Part shown: piece by piece, positions 38,699-48,247 of the stretch
Layout of the letters: the number at the start of each line of letters is the position of its first letter
Position numbering within the stretch: the stretch's first letter is position 1
Assembly (NCBI GenBank): GCA_027067775.1
Contig: JAMOVK010000042.1
Span: 1 to 50,692, forward strand
Reading direction: 5' to 3'
Source of the DNA: Deltaproteobacteria bacterium
GTDB lineage: Bacteria > Desulfobacterota > Dissulfuribacteria > Dissulfuribacterales > QOAL01
Length of the DNA stretch: 50,692 nucleotides
Position numbers and translations under genes: made by a program
Notes under the pieces: generated by a model
Told to the model about the DNA's origin: nothing
The model's database searches: none
The model's input: only the letters and a program-made list of their open reading frames with translations

Positions 38699-39250
38699 AT
38701 GGCGAAATATTTATATCTTACATCTTTTTGGTTGTTGGTCTTTATGATAAATCAATTTATCGGGGAGGCTGCTATGGCATTTGAGCTCAGATCCCAGGCC
38801 TTTGAAAATGGAGGGGAAATACCGGTGAAGTATACCTGCGAAGGTCAGGACATATCACCACCCCTGGAATGGGATGGTGTGCCAAAAGGCACAAAAAGTC
38901 TTGCTCTTATTGTGGATGATCCAGATGCTCCTGATCCTGCCCGTCCGCAGATGACGTGGGTACATTGGATTCTTTTCAACATTCCCCCAGATATGGATCA
39001 CTTACCAGAAGGCGTAAGTCCATCTCAGCTTCCTGACTCTGTAGGGTTAGGTCTCAACGATTGGAAAAAGACTGGATATGGAGGGCCATGTCCGCCAATA
39101 GGCCGGCACAGATATTTTTTTAAACTGTATGCTCTAGATACCATGCTGAATGACCTTCATTTACCAACCAAGGCACAACTTGAACAGGCAATGACTGGTC
39201 ATGTTCTTGATAAGGCAGTTCTTATTGGTACCTATGAAAAAAGAAAATAG
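38699..39250 (+). CDS. YbhB/YbcL family PEBP-like protein
   Basis: IPVKYTCEGQDISPPLEWDGVPKGTKSLALIVDDPDAPDP...WVHWILFNIPPD...YGGPCPPIGRHRYFFKLYALD. Confidence 0.93.
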   Translation: MAKYLYLTSFWLLVFMINQFIGEAAMAFELRSQAFENGGEIPVKYTCEGQDISPPLEWDGVPKGTKSLALIVDDPDAPDPARPQMTWVHWILFNIPPDMDHLPEGVSPSQLPDSVGLGLNDWKKTGYGGPCPPIGRHRYFFKLYALDTMLNDLHLPTKAQLEQAMTGHVLDKAVLIGTYEKRK

Positions 39251-39364
39251 CATCTTTTTTCTCTCTATCTTGTAAGCCCGGTGATAAGTGCATATTTTTA
39301 ATGGAAAACACTAGTATATTGTTTTGCAAGACGTTTCTGCCATTATAAGGCCTAGGAGGTTTTT

Positions 39365-39853
39365 ATGGATAAAGGCAAGTTCGGCAGGTTGGACAGATTA
39401 GTCAAGGAAAAACGTCATGATCCTTACCAGTCAAGAGAGAAATTTCCTGAACCCACTGTTTGCACTAGCTGCGGAGTGGTCTATACAGGAGGACGCTGGG
39501 TATGGATGGAGGAAAAACCTGAAAAGGCCAATAAGGCTGTCTGCCCCGCCTGTAGGAGGATCAGGGAGAAAATGCCAGCAGGCACCATCGAGCTCAGTGG
39601 CAGGTTTTTAAAAAGCCACGGCAAAGAGATCCTGAATCTGGTGCGAAATGAGGAAAAGGCAGAAAAAAGCGAACATCCCCTTGAGCGAATAATGGAGATT
39701 AGCCAGGGTGACAACAAGATAACCATCTTAACCACTGGTGTTCATCTGGCAAAAAGGATTGGAGAGGCTGTTAGGCGTTCCTATCAGGGTGAATACAGCC
39801 TGGATTACGGAGATGGTGAAAAGACCATCAGGATTAAATGGCACAGGGACTAG
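39365..39853 (+). CDS. Zinc-ribbon protein of the BCAM0308 type
   Basis: VCTSCGVVYTGGRWVW...CPACRRIREKMPAGTIELSGRFL...EILNLVRNEE. Confidence 0.7.
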   Translation: MDKGKFGRLDRLVKEKRHDPYQSREKFPEPTVCTSCGVVYTGGRWVWMEEKPEKANKAVCPACRRIREKMPAGTIELSGRFLKSHGKEILNLVRNEEKAEKSEHPLERIMEISQGDNKITILTTGVHLAKRIGEAVRRSYQGEYSLDYGDGEKTIRIKWHRD

Positions 39854-40730
39854 ATCTATTACAAATATCTAGGATGGCACCGGCAAGGCCGTCCACCACC
39901 AGGGCGGCCTTTTTGTAATCAAGGGTGGCAGGGGTGTCAGAAGGTCGGTGATAGTTGGGATTTCTGTAAAAGGCGGTGTCTGTCACCATCAGGGCTTGAT
40001 AGCCAAGTTTTTGAAAGGCCCAATGATCAGAAAAGTCAATGCCGATCATTATTGCTGGTGCATTTAGTGATTCTACCGGAACAGTGGTATGTTTTTGAAA
40101 AAGTTCTTTAAACTCAAAGGTGAAATTTCTGGATTTCAGATTACCGACCATTGCTATAAAATTTCCTTTGTCTGGATAGATCCTGTTCATCAAAGGAAAC
40201 GGGTATTTTTGGCTGCCTGGCCTATCGGTGAAGTATCCAACCATTTCAAGACATATCATACCCTTGAGGCCCTGCCCTATCTGACTTAGATATTTTGCAT
40301 ATCTATAACTCCCCATTTTTTTTGTGCGGAAAACTGGAGGTTCTTCCATACAAAATGCGGCATACACCACGTTTTTAAGAGAGAACCGGGCAAGGATTCT
40401 GGCAATTTCCAAAAGTGCTGCAATACCACTGGCGTTGTCATCTGCCCCAGGAGTTGTAGAAACCGTGTCGTAGTGGGCACCAACAACCAGGATGTCCTGT
40501 CTGCGTCTTGCAAGAGGGTCTTCATGTGGTCCTGCGATGACATTATGATACTCCAATCCTTTGTATATCACCGGTTGAAGGGAGACCTTCATGCCAATGT
40601 CTTCAAAGGAGGCAGTGATGAATTTCCTTGTCTGGCCCAGTTTTTCAGGTTTGCCTATGGGGCGTGGACCGATATCCAAGGCTAGTTTTTTAACTATGTT
40701 TTCAATGTTCCTAGGGTTTGACCGTTTCAT
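39834..40730 (-). CDS. M28 family metallopeptidase
   Basis: DILVVGAHYDTVSTTPGADDNASGIAALLEIARIL; CMEEPP; IGIDFSDHWAFQKLGYQALMVTDTAFYRNPNYHRPSDTPATLDY. Confidence 0.92.
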   Translation of the reverse strand: MKRSNPRNIENIVKKLALDIGPRPIGKPEKLGQTRKFITASFEDIGMKVSLQPVIYKGLEYHNVIAGPHEDPLARRRQDILVVGAHYDTVSTTPGADDNASGIAALLEIARILARFSLKNVVYAAFCMEEPPVFRTKKMGSYRYAKYLSQIGQGLKGMICLEMVGYFTDRPGSQKYPFPLMNRIYPDKGNFIAMVGNLKSRNFTFEFKELFQKHTTVPVESLNAPAIMIGIDFSDHWAFQKLGYQALMVTDTAFYRNPNYHRPSDTPATLDYKKAALVVDGLAGAILDICNRSSPCAI

Positions 40731-40810
40731 TTTTTATCATTGGGGTATATAATTTGCTTGTAATTATAGCGGAGAATTGTCTATTAAATCAAAGGATAAA
40801 CCAAAAGGCC

Positions 40811-41791
40811 ATGACTACCAAAAGGATTTTGCTTGTCGACGACGACGAAAATATCTTGACCGTTCTTAAAATGCGTTTGGAACTTATGGGGCTAAATGTC
40901 ACTGCCTGTGATAATCCCATAAAGGCCTTGGATCTTTTCAAAGATGGGGAGTTCGATCTAGTTCTTACTGATCAAAGAATGGATGGTTTGAAAGGGGTGG
41001 AGCTTCTTTCAAAGATTAAGGAAATGGCACCCTTTACACCGGTAATCATAATGACAGCCTATGGGAAGGTAGATGATGCGGTGGTGTCCATGAAAAAAGG
41101 TGCCTTTTCATATCTTGAAAAACCTGTGGATGCCAATGAGCTCAAGGATATTATCCAGAGAGCGGTTGAGATAAGTAACATTGAAAGAAGAGTCAGTATT
41201 GAAAGGGAGTTGTGGGGCAAGGTCATATCCAGGATAGGTGCCGGACTTATTATAATAGATCTTGAAGGCAATATACAGTGGGCCAACAAGTCTGCCTGGG
41301 AGTTGATGAATCTTATTGATCAGCTTGGAACGCCCAAGCTTCCCTTTGGACAAGAATTTATTGAGGATCTGGCCAGCAAGAATAGCAAAGGCAATTTTGA
41401 ATACTATGATGACAGTAGAGACAAATGGTTCCTGTTGTCTTCTGCCAAAAGGCCAGGGGGTACAGAGATTGCCGTTCTTATCCTTGATATTACAGAACTC
41501 AAGCAGGCACAGAAGGCGCTTCTAGAACAGCAGCGCCTTGAAGGAATAGTTGAGATGGCAGGAGCTGTTGCCCACGAATTCAGCCAGCCCCTGCAGGCAA
41601 TACTCTTAAACTGTGAACTTTTGCGTTCAGCCAGCTCATTTTCTGACAGGAAGTCTCTGGCCCGATTGGAGAAACAGGTCGAGTATCTTGGTGAACTGGT
41701 TCACAAGCTTACGGATATAACCCGTTATGCCAAAAAAGAGTACCCGGGTACTGAAGGCATTGTGGATATTCAAAAGGCAGCAGAGGGCTAA
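40811..41791 (+). CDS. Response regulator with PAS-like and HisKA domains, no ATPase domain
   Basis: RILLVDDDENILTVLK...DLVLTDQRMDGLKG...VIIMTAYGK...SYLEKPVD; then PAS-like; VEMAGAVAHEFSQPLQAILLNCELL. Start reset from 40718 to ATG 40811. Stop reached before any N/G box. Confidence 0.88.
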   Translation: MTTKRILLVDDDENILTVLKMRLELMGLNVTACDNPIKALDLFKDGEFDLVLTDQRMDGLKGVELLSKIKEMAPFTPVIIMTAYGKVDDAVVSMKKGAFSYLEKPVDANELKDIIQRAVEISNIERRVSIERELWGKVISRIGAGLIIIDLEGNIQWANKSAWELMNLIDQLGTPKLPFGQEFIEDLASKNSKGNFEYYDDSRDKWFLLSSAKRPGGTEIAVLILDITELKQAQKALLEQQRLEGIVEMAGAVAHEFSQPLQAILLNCELLRSASSFSDRKSLARLEKQVEYLGELVHKLTDITRYAKKEYPGTEGIVDIQKAAEG

Positions 41792-41796
41792 CTGTG

Positions 41797-42699
41797 CTAC
41801 AACATTCCCATTGATATGGCCTCTGCAATCTCTGCAAGTTTCTTAATATGGTCTTGCAGCATCTCTATCTTTTCCTGGCCTAGACCTAGGTAGTTTGCTA
41901 TTGCCGAGTCGTTGCAATGTGGTGCGGCGAGTAGTCCCAGTCCAAGTTCATGACTTAGTTTGTCTGCCAACTGAATGATTGCACCATCTTTGTTGAAATG
42001 GGGATGACCAGGCGGAAGGTGATGACTTGCTATAACCCGAGAATAAATCGGAGGCAGATCCCAGTTTTTTACAAGCCAGGCACCTATGATATTGTGGGGA
42101 AATCCGTATTTTCTTTCGGCAGAAATCAGAGAGGATCCGTTTTCGTTTGCATATACCAATATTTGGTTCCATTCTTTAGGGAAACATGTATCCATTACTG
42201 CACGTCCTAGGTCATGGAGTAGGCCGCAGGTAAAATAGACATCGGTTTCTTCGAGCTCCATTTCATTGGCAAGTATTCTGCTTATCATAGCTGTTGCTAT
42301 AGAGTGTTCCCAAAATTTCTGTCGATCAAAACCGGTCTTGGATTTTCGTCCCTTAAACACGCTGGAAATGGAAAGGCTAAGGGCAAGGCTTCTAACCTCT
42401 GAAAAACCAAGAAAGACTATAGCCCTGTGCACGGTAGTTATCTCGCTTGCGGGATAGTAGGCAGCACAGTTTGCGACCTTGAGAAGCTGAGACGAAAGGG
42501 ATGGATCATGCATTATTACCTGTTCCAAGCGTCTTATGTCCCTGGGGTTTTCAGCCACAATAGTAAGTACTTCCTGGGCTGCAGCTGGCAATGGAGGAAT
42601 TTTTTTTATTTTAGATATGATACTTTTTTTTCTTCGTTGTGTATCTAGGTCTATGATGGCAACATTTTTTTTCATTTTTTGTGTGAAAAGTTTTTCCAT
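41797..42699 (-). CDS. HDOD domain protein
   Basis: IPPLPAAAQEVLTIVAENPRDIRRLEQVIMHDPSLSSQLLKVANCAAY; CGLLHDLGRAVMD; ASHHLPPGHP. Confidence 0.92.
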   Translation of the reverse strand: MEKLFTQKMKKNVAIIDLDTQRRKKSIISKIKKIPPLPAAAQEVLTIVAENPRDIRRLEQVIMHDPSLSSQLLKVANCAAYYPASEITTVHRAIVFLGFSEVRSLALSLSISSVFKGRKSKTGFDRQKFWEHSIATAMISRILANEMELEETDVYFTCGLLHDLGRAVMDTCFPKEWNQILVYANENGSSLISAERKYGFPHNIIGAWLVKNWDLPPIYSRVIASHHLPPGHPHFNKDGAIIQLADKLSHELGLGLLAAPHCNDSAIANYLGLGQEKIEMLQDHIKKLAEIAEAISMGML

Positions 42700-42839
42700 T
42701 TTTTGAAAAAATTTCCTCTTAGTCTGTTTTATCGGTTGGAAAGCCTGGGTTATTTACAATTTCTTGTAAAAATAATCTGTTTAGAGGTGGCAATTATTTT
42801 GCATGGATTATTGGTAAGTTTAAAAAGGTGGGTGCAGTC

Positions 42840-43124
42840 ATGAATTCGATAGCAGCTAAAAGAGAGCTTCCAGTAACCGCAATAACCAAGAACAAACGCA
42901 TCAAGCTTCAGGTCCAGAAAGAGTATTATGAAAGCAAGATAAACTGTTTAATGGACATGGATATGCCCATCAAGCTTATACTCCTTGCTTGTTGGGACGC
43001 CCCTGTAGAACGTGAAAATCTTACGTCCAAGAGGGGTCAACAGAGGTTCATTAAACGGTGCCTGAAATATTACAAAAAGAAACTGAAAGAGATTCAGAAA
43101 GAAGAAAAGCGGCTGAAAAACTAG
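42840..43124 (+). CDS. Small basic hypothetical protein
   Basis: MNSIAAKRELPVTAITKNKRIKLQVQKEYYESKINCLMDMDMPIKLILLACWDAPVERENLTSKRGQQRFIKRCLKYYKKKLKEIQKEEKRLKN; flanked by intergenic DNA, coding-like composition. Confidence 0.55.
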   Translation: MNSIAAKRELPVTAITKNKRIKLQVQKEYYESKINCLMDMDMPIKLILLACWDAPVERENLTSKRGQQRFIKRCLKYYKKKLKEIQKEEKRLKN

Positions 43125-43187
43125 CTGTTAACCTTGGATACTCTCAAAAAATTTTATCTTGAACTGTCAAAAATTTAAAAAATTTTT

Positions 43188-43790
43188 CTATACCCTGCCT
43201 TTGCTCACTCCCTTGCCTATGGCACCAGCTACCAGGTGAGCAGTGCGTAAGGGTTCTGGTATGTTTCCATTTATGCAAAAAAAACGCACCACCTTCTCGG
43301 TCTCGTTTCTGTCTATTCCAACTCTCTGTACATAACAGTTCATGCACGGTTCCATTGGGCCCAGGGCTTCTATGTTTTGCCATTTCTTTGTTCCATCAGG
43401 TATCTTGGTTAACAGGGCCCTTTTGATAGCTGGATAGTCAGGCCTTTTTCTTGAAATCACAAGAACAGGTCTATTCAATTCTTTATGCACCTTTTGGACA
43501 TCTACAACATTGAACCCGCCAAGGCAGATGCCTTGTAGCATGATGAGGTTACAGTGTTCATAAAATTTCGAATGCTTGACAAGTTGCACTATTTTATAGG
43601 CTGCATCCAGCCCATCCTTTTCTACATCTCCAACAATGATTCCGTCTAGTCTATGAGAGGCGTAGACTGTACCAACTATGGAGACCTTTCCTTTATGGTT
43701 GCGATTAAAGGGACAGTCATCAAACCCGATGCAGTTGACAAGTCTTGGCCTGTTGCTGTTTGGCATGCTTGTTCTTATTCTATTACCCAC
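43188..43790 (-). CDS. DUF99 family protein
   Basis: VNCIGFDDCPFNRNHKGKVSIVGTVYASHRLDGIIVGDVEKDGLDAAYKIVQLVKHSKFYEHCNLIMLQGICLGGFNVVD. Confidence 0.85.
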   Translation of the reverse strand: MGNRIRTSMPNSNRPRLVNCIGFDDCPFNRNHKGKVSIVGTVYASHRLDGIIVGDVEKDGLDAAYKIVQLVKHSKFYEHCNLIMLQGICLGGFNVVDVQKVHKELNRPVLVISRKRPDYPAIKRALLTKIPDGTKKWQNIEALGPMEPCMNCYVQRVGIDRNETEKVVRFFCINGNIPEPLRTAHLVAGAIGKGVSKGRV

Positions 43791-44227
43791 ACAGCACAGT
43801 CCTTGGCATAATGGACGATTTTGTTAGAGATGCTTCCAAAAAGAAACTCTTCTGCCTTTGACATGCCTCTTCTGCCGACGACAATGGTTCCATATCCTTT
43901 TTTTTGTTGATAATCCATGATGGCCTGGGCGATGCTGAAGTCTTCTATTTCTATCAGTTCTTTTTTCAACGTCTTTTCTTCCAAGCCTTTTTTGATGAGG
44001 AGATTGTAAAGGTCGTCAAGAACATCGATGGCCTCATTTTTTTCCTGTCTCTTTTTTGATTTCCATGCCTCTTCACTTGGGAACAGATCTCTTTCAGCAT
44101 AGCGTATTACATAAAGAAGGGTTACATGGAAATCTGGAGAAGAGCCTATTATTTCACCAACATATTCCACCGCTCTTCTAGCGTTTTCAGATGCATCCAC
44201 CGCAACCAGAATCTTCTTATAGTTCAT
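43775..44227 (-). CDS. Universal stress protein (UspA family)
   Basis: KILVAVDASENARRAVEYVGEII; GTIVVGRRGMSKAEEFLFGSISNKIVHYAKDCAVWVIE. Confidence 0.95.
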   Translation of the reverse strand: MNYKKILVAVDASENARRAVEYVGEIIGSSPDFHVTLLYVIRYAERDLFPSEEAWKSKKRQEKNEAIDVLDDLYNLLIKKGLEEKTLKKELIEIEDFSIAQAIMDYQQKKGYGTIVVGRRGMSKAEEFLFGSISNKIVHYAKDCAVWVIE

Positions 44228-45209
44228 TGTTTGCCTCCTTTTTTATTAGTCCTATACAGGGTTCAAGGTCTTGGAGGAATTCGTCTACGGTTTCGTAAAA
44301 GATTTCAGCCTGTTGGGAAAAGTGCATAAAAACCAGGTTTAGTTCTTCTGGTATGTAGGGAAAGAGTTTTTTCAGGTTGACTATGCGATTTTTATAAAGA
44401 AGAGAAAAGTCCTTGTCCTCCAAAGTTATATCCACTTGATCTTGATCAAGCAGTTGATCCAGATTTGTTCCCGTATAAATCTGTTTGCCTGCCAGGAATA
44501 TAAGCAGGCTTCCAAGACCAAATATGTCAAGACCAAACGGATTTTCTTCAAATTCATAGGCATAGTCAAAGTCTATCCACACATATTGGCCACTTTGGTA
44601 TTCTCTCCAGAGATGATCACGCCGTATGTCACCGTGTATCTCCTTGTGATCGTGTAAAAACTTTATGGCACGACACGAGTCAATGAATTTCTCCAATATG
44701 CCTGGAAAGTCATGGAAGAAGTAATCCTTATGGCCCTTTTGAATCTCAAAGACATGGTGATCAAGCCGTTTGCCACTGACTATATCCAGGATCCTGACAA
44801 TGTTACCCTTGGAATCTGGAACCGATATTCCCTGCATGAATCTTTTGTCTCCACGGACCAATTCCAGTATTCTTGCCTCTTTCCTGGGGCTTCTATAGCA
44901 AGGAATGGCAAGATCACCGAGTTTGAGATCAAATTTTTCATAAAATACAAGTTTAAGGATTTTCCGTTGTCCGGATTCCAAATGTATACACCTTTTGACC
45001 CAGTATTTCGGATCTTCTATTCCAAAACTTCTTTCAGCCTCATCACGAAGCACAAGGTAATGTTGTCCCTGGAGTTTGATGACATCTCCGTAGGAGATTT
45101 TCATGAACTCTGTCGTGTCGGTAAAGATTCGACCGTATTCCCCGATAGACAGATTTGGCCTTAGTTTCTTAACAAGTTTTTCAACCTCTTTTGACATTTT
45201 CCATCCCAT
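44217..45209 (-). CDS. Protein kinase-like / phosphotransferase-like protein
   Basis: KFLHDHKEIHGDIRRDHLWREYQSGQYVWIDFDYAYEFEENPFGLDIFGLGSLLIFLAGKQIY resembles the HxDxxxxH/N and DFD catalytic motifs of kinase-like folds. Confidence 0.75.
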   Translation of the reverse strand: MGWKMSKEVEKLVKKLRPNLSIGEYGRIFTDTTEFMKISYGDVIKLQGQHYLVLRDEAERSFGIEDPKYWVKRCIHLESGQRKILKLVFYEKFDLKLGDLAIPCYRSPRKEARILELVRGDKRFMQGISVPDSKGNIVRILDIVSGKRLDHHVFEIQKGHKDYFFHDFPGILEKFIDSCRAIKFLHDHKEIHGDIRRDHLWREYQSGQYVWIDFDYAYEFEENPFGLDIFGLGSLLIFLAGKQIYTGTNLDQLLDQDQVDITLEDKDFSLLYKNRIVNLKKLFPYIPEELNLVFMHFSQQAEIFYETVDEFLQDLEPCIGLIKKEANNEL

Positions 45210-45500
45210 TTTTTTAGAGATTTAATGAAAAGATAAGTACTAAAATGTCTCGGGGAAGCTATTTTTTATAGGTTGAAAGGCATAATTGGTTATTTATTTT
45301 TACTGATAGAGGCGAGCCAGTTTGGATTTCTGCAAGGCCGAGCCCAGAAACTCTTGGCCATGCTTTCCTGTCTGCGAAAGCCACCTCCTCCAATCTGCAT
45401 TCCTTTGTGGAATAAAAAACAACATGCAAGAAATCACTTTCTAAATGATATTCTTTTGTGTAAAAAGGCCAAGACAGACCCTTAAAGATCAAAAGGAACG

Positions 45501-46979
45501 ATGAAGATGACTTTGAAGATATACAATACACTGACCAGAAGGAAAGAGACTTTTATCTCCCTAGAAGAAGGAAGACTGGGTATCTATGTATGTGGAATAA
45601 CTGCCTATGACAGGTGCCATATAGGCCATGCAAGAAGCGCGGTTGTCTTTGACGTTATAGTCAGGTTTTTGAGAAAGAGCGGGTTTGATGTGACTTTTGT
45701 CCGTAATTTTACAGACATAGATGACAAGATAATTAACAGGGCAAGGGAAGAGGGTATTTCAACTGAAGAACTTGCTGAAAGAGAGATAGCTCACTTTTAT
45801 GAGGACATGGATGCCCTTGGGGTTAAAAGAGCGGATATCGAACCCAGGGCCACGCAACACATGACAGAGATTATCGCCCTGATAGAGCGTCTTATAGGAA
45901 AGGGGTATGCCTACGAGTCTGGTGGAGACGTCTATTTTTCCGTAAGGAAGTTTCCAGACTATGGAAAACTCTCTGGTCGGGATCTGGAACAGTTAATGGC
46001 AGGAGCGCGTATCATGCCAGGCGAGAAAAAGGTCGATCCTCTTGACTTTACCCTGTGGAAAGGGGCAAAGCCTGGTGAGCCAAGCTGGAAAAGTCCATGG
46101 GGAAAGGGGCGCCCAGGTTGGCATATAGAGTGTTCGGCCATGAGCATGAAGTATCTGGGCGAGACCTTTGATATCCATGGCGGCGGCCTGGACTTGGCCT
46201 TTCCTCATCATGAAAACGAGATAGCCCAGTCCGAGGCTGCCACTGGCAAACAGTTTGTTCGATACTGGGTGCACAACGGTTTTGTAACCATAAAGGGAGA
46301 AAAGATGTCCAAGTCCCTTGGAAATTTCATTACCATTAAGGATATCCTTTCCCACTATCATCCTGAAGCCCTCAGGCTCTTTCTTTTGTCAAAACACTAC
46401 AGAAGCCCCCTGGACTATTCTGCAGAAAGTCTAAGGGAAGCCACATCTGCCCTTGACAGATGTTACAAGGCCCTTTTCGAGGCGGAAGAGATAATTTCTA
46501 CTCCTGTTAAGAAACAAAGACCCCTGCCAGACCATGTCAAGGAGTCCGAAGCCTTTATAAAAGGTCTTGGAGAAAGGATACAAGAGGCCATGTCAGACGA
46601 CTTTAATACCGCAAAGGCCCTGGGACATCTTTTTGACGCAGTTAGAAGTCTTAACAGAATAATAGAGGCCAGCAGAAAGAGGCCCTCGGCTCTTTACAGG
46701 GAGGTCCTTGAAGGGACGATGAAAGAAATGGTTGGGGCATCAAAGCTGTTTGGCATTGTTTCTCAAAGACCAGCTGACTACATAGAAAAGAGAAATTTGG
46801 CTGCTCTTGAGGCATCTGGTCTCTCCCTCTTAACACTTAAGTCCCTTATTGAGGAACGGAATCAGGCAAGAAAAGAAAAGGACTGGACAAAGGCTGATGA
46901 GATCAGGGATAGTCTTGCCCAAAAGGGGATAGTGTTGAAAGACACCCCTTCCGGGACTAAATGGTCAGCGGATTTCTGA
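45501..46979 (+). CDS. cysS: Cysteinyl-tRNA synthetase
   Basis: YVCGITAYDRCHIGHARSAVVFDVIVRFL; GWHIECSAMSMKYLGETFDIHGGGLDLAFPHHENEIAQSEAATGK; KMSKSLGNF. Confidence 0.97.
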   Translation: MKMTLKIYNTLTRRKETFISLEEGRLGIYVCGITAYDRCHIGHARSAVVFDVIVRFLRKSGFDVTFVRNFTDIDDKIINRAREEGISTEELAEREIAHFYEDMDALGVKRADIEPRATQHMTEIIALIERLIGKGYAYESGGDVYFSVRKFPDYGKLSGRDLEQLMAGARIMPGEKKVDPLDFTLWKGAKPGEPSWKSPWGKGRPGWHIECSAMSMKYLGETFDIHGGGLDLAFPHHENEIAQSEAATGKQFVRYWVHNGFVTIKGEKMSKSLGNFITIKDILSHYHPEALRLFLLSKHYRSPLDYSAESLREATSALDRCYKALFEAEEIISTPVKKQRPLPDHVKESEAFIKGLGERIQEAMSDDFNTAKALGHLFDAVRSLNRIIEASRKRPSALYREVLEGTMKEMVGASKLFGIVSQRPADYIEKRNLAALEASGLSLLTLKSLIEERNQARKEKDWTKADEIRDSLAQKGIVLKDTPSGTKWSADF

Positions 46980-46980
46980 T

Positions 46981-48225
46981 TTGACTATACTGCAAAACAT
47001 GATCTCCTTTAACAAGGCCAGAGATATAGTTTCTAACATAGGGCAACTTGGTTCTGAGAGGATTAGTGCGTCAAAGGCTGTTGACAGGGTGCTTGATGAA
47101 GATGTCTTTTGTCTTGTGGACTCGCCACCCATAAACTCCTCTTTAAAAGACGGTTTCGCACTAAGGGCAGAAGATATTTCAGGTGCATCATCTGAGTCTC
47201 CTGTCTGTCTTGTTGTATCTGGAACCCTTTGGGCAGGTCAGAAAGACATGCTAGAGGTGAGAAAGGGGCAGTCGGTCCGTATAATGACAGGAGCAAGGAT
47301 CCCAAAGGGAGCAGATGCAGTTCTTCCCCAAGAGTTTGCCTCGCTTCAAGCTGACCATAGGCTTTTGTGTCTTGCGCCTACGTCCGTTGGCAGGAATATA
47401 CTTAAGAAAGGGGCAGATGTTAAAAAGGGGGAACCCCTTTTAGAAAAAGGAACTTTTCTGACTCCTCCCTTGGTTGGTCTTCTCTCAGGGGCAGGGGTTT
47501 CCTCAGTGAGGGTTGTCAAAAGGCCTACAGTTGCCATAGTGGCAACAGGTAGCGAGCTTGCAGAGGAGGGCAAAATAGACGAGTCTGAAAAGATCTTTCC
47601 CTCTAACCGGGCAACTATTTATTCCTGGCTCAGACGTTATGGCATCGAGGCCGAGGCCCTTCTCTGCAAAGATGACCCTGTTGTTCTTCGTGAGCTTCTT
47701 GATTCATGTCTGGCACGCTTTGATGTGGTAATAACCAGTGGGGGCGTCCTTGATGGCCAAAGAGACCTGGTGGTTTCTACGTTTCAGGAACTAGGAGTGG
47801 AATTTCTCTTTCAAAGGGTAAAAATGGGGCCTGGAAAGGGTGTATGCATGGGAGTAAAGGACAAAAGGCTTGTCTTCAATCTGCCAGGAGGACCACCTTC
47901 AAATTATGTGGCCTTTATGTTTATTGCCCTGTCGGCCATTTTGCGCCTTATGGGACAAAGGGATAAGTTTCCCTCTACCATAAAGGCAACTGTAGAATGT
48001 GATGTAAAGGGAAGGGAAGACTGGACCCAGCTTTTGCTTGCCCGAACAAGGCTACAGAGAGAAGGCTTTTTCACAACGCCTGTGTTTGAAGACAGCAGAC
48101 TCAAGCGCATTGCCTTTAGTGATTCAGCAATCATAATTCCAGAAGGAGTTCGTCATGTCAGGGCAGGACAGGAAACCCACGTAGCCCTTTTTGAGATGCC
48201 ACGGATCTTTTTGAACGCTGTATAA
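46981..48225 (+). CDS. moeA: Molybdopterin molybdotransferase
   Basis: DSPPINSSLKDGFALRAEDI; VRIMTGARIPKGADAVLPQE; VAIVATGSELAEEG; DVVITSGGVLDGQRDLV; VFNLPGGPPSNYVAF. Start at TTG 46981 or ATG 46999 uncertain. Confidence 0.93.
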   Translation: MTILQNMISFNKARDIVSNIGQLGSERISASKAVDRVLDEDVFCLVDSPPINSSLKDGFALRAEDISGASSESPVCLVVSGTLWAGQKDMLEVRKGQSVRIMTGARIPKGADAVLPQEFASLQADHRLLCLAPTSVGRNILKKGADVKKGEPLLEKGTFLTPPLVGLLSGAGVSSVRVVKRPTVAIVATGSELAEEGKIDESEKIFPSNRATIYSWLRRYGIEAEALLCKDDPVVLRELLDSCLARFDVVITSGGVLDGQRDLVVSTFQELGVEFLFQRVKMGPGKGVCMGVKDKRLVFNLPGGPPSNYVAFMFIALSAILRLMGQRDKFPSTIKATVECDVKGREDWTQLLLARTRLQREGFFTTPVFEDSRLKRIAFSDSAIIIPEGVRHVRAGQETHVALFEMPRIFLNAV

Positions 48226-48247
48226 CAGGTAGGCCTTTAAACCTTTA

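Noticed and set aside
45259-45531. 90-aa minus-strand ORF overlapping the cysS start
   Set aside because: Overlaps the cysS start and has no SD or recognisable motifs; not supported as a gene.
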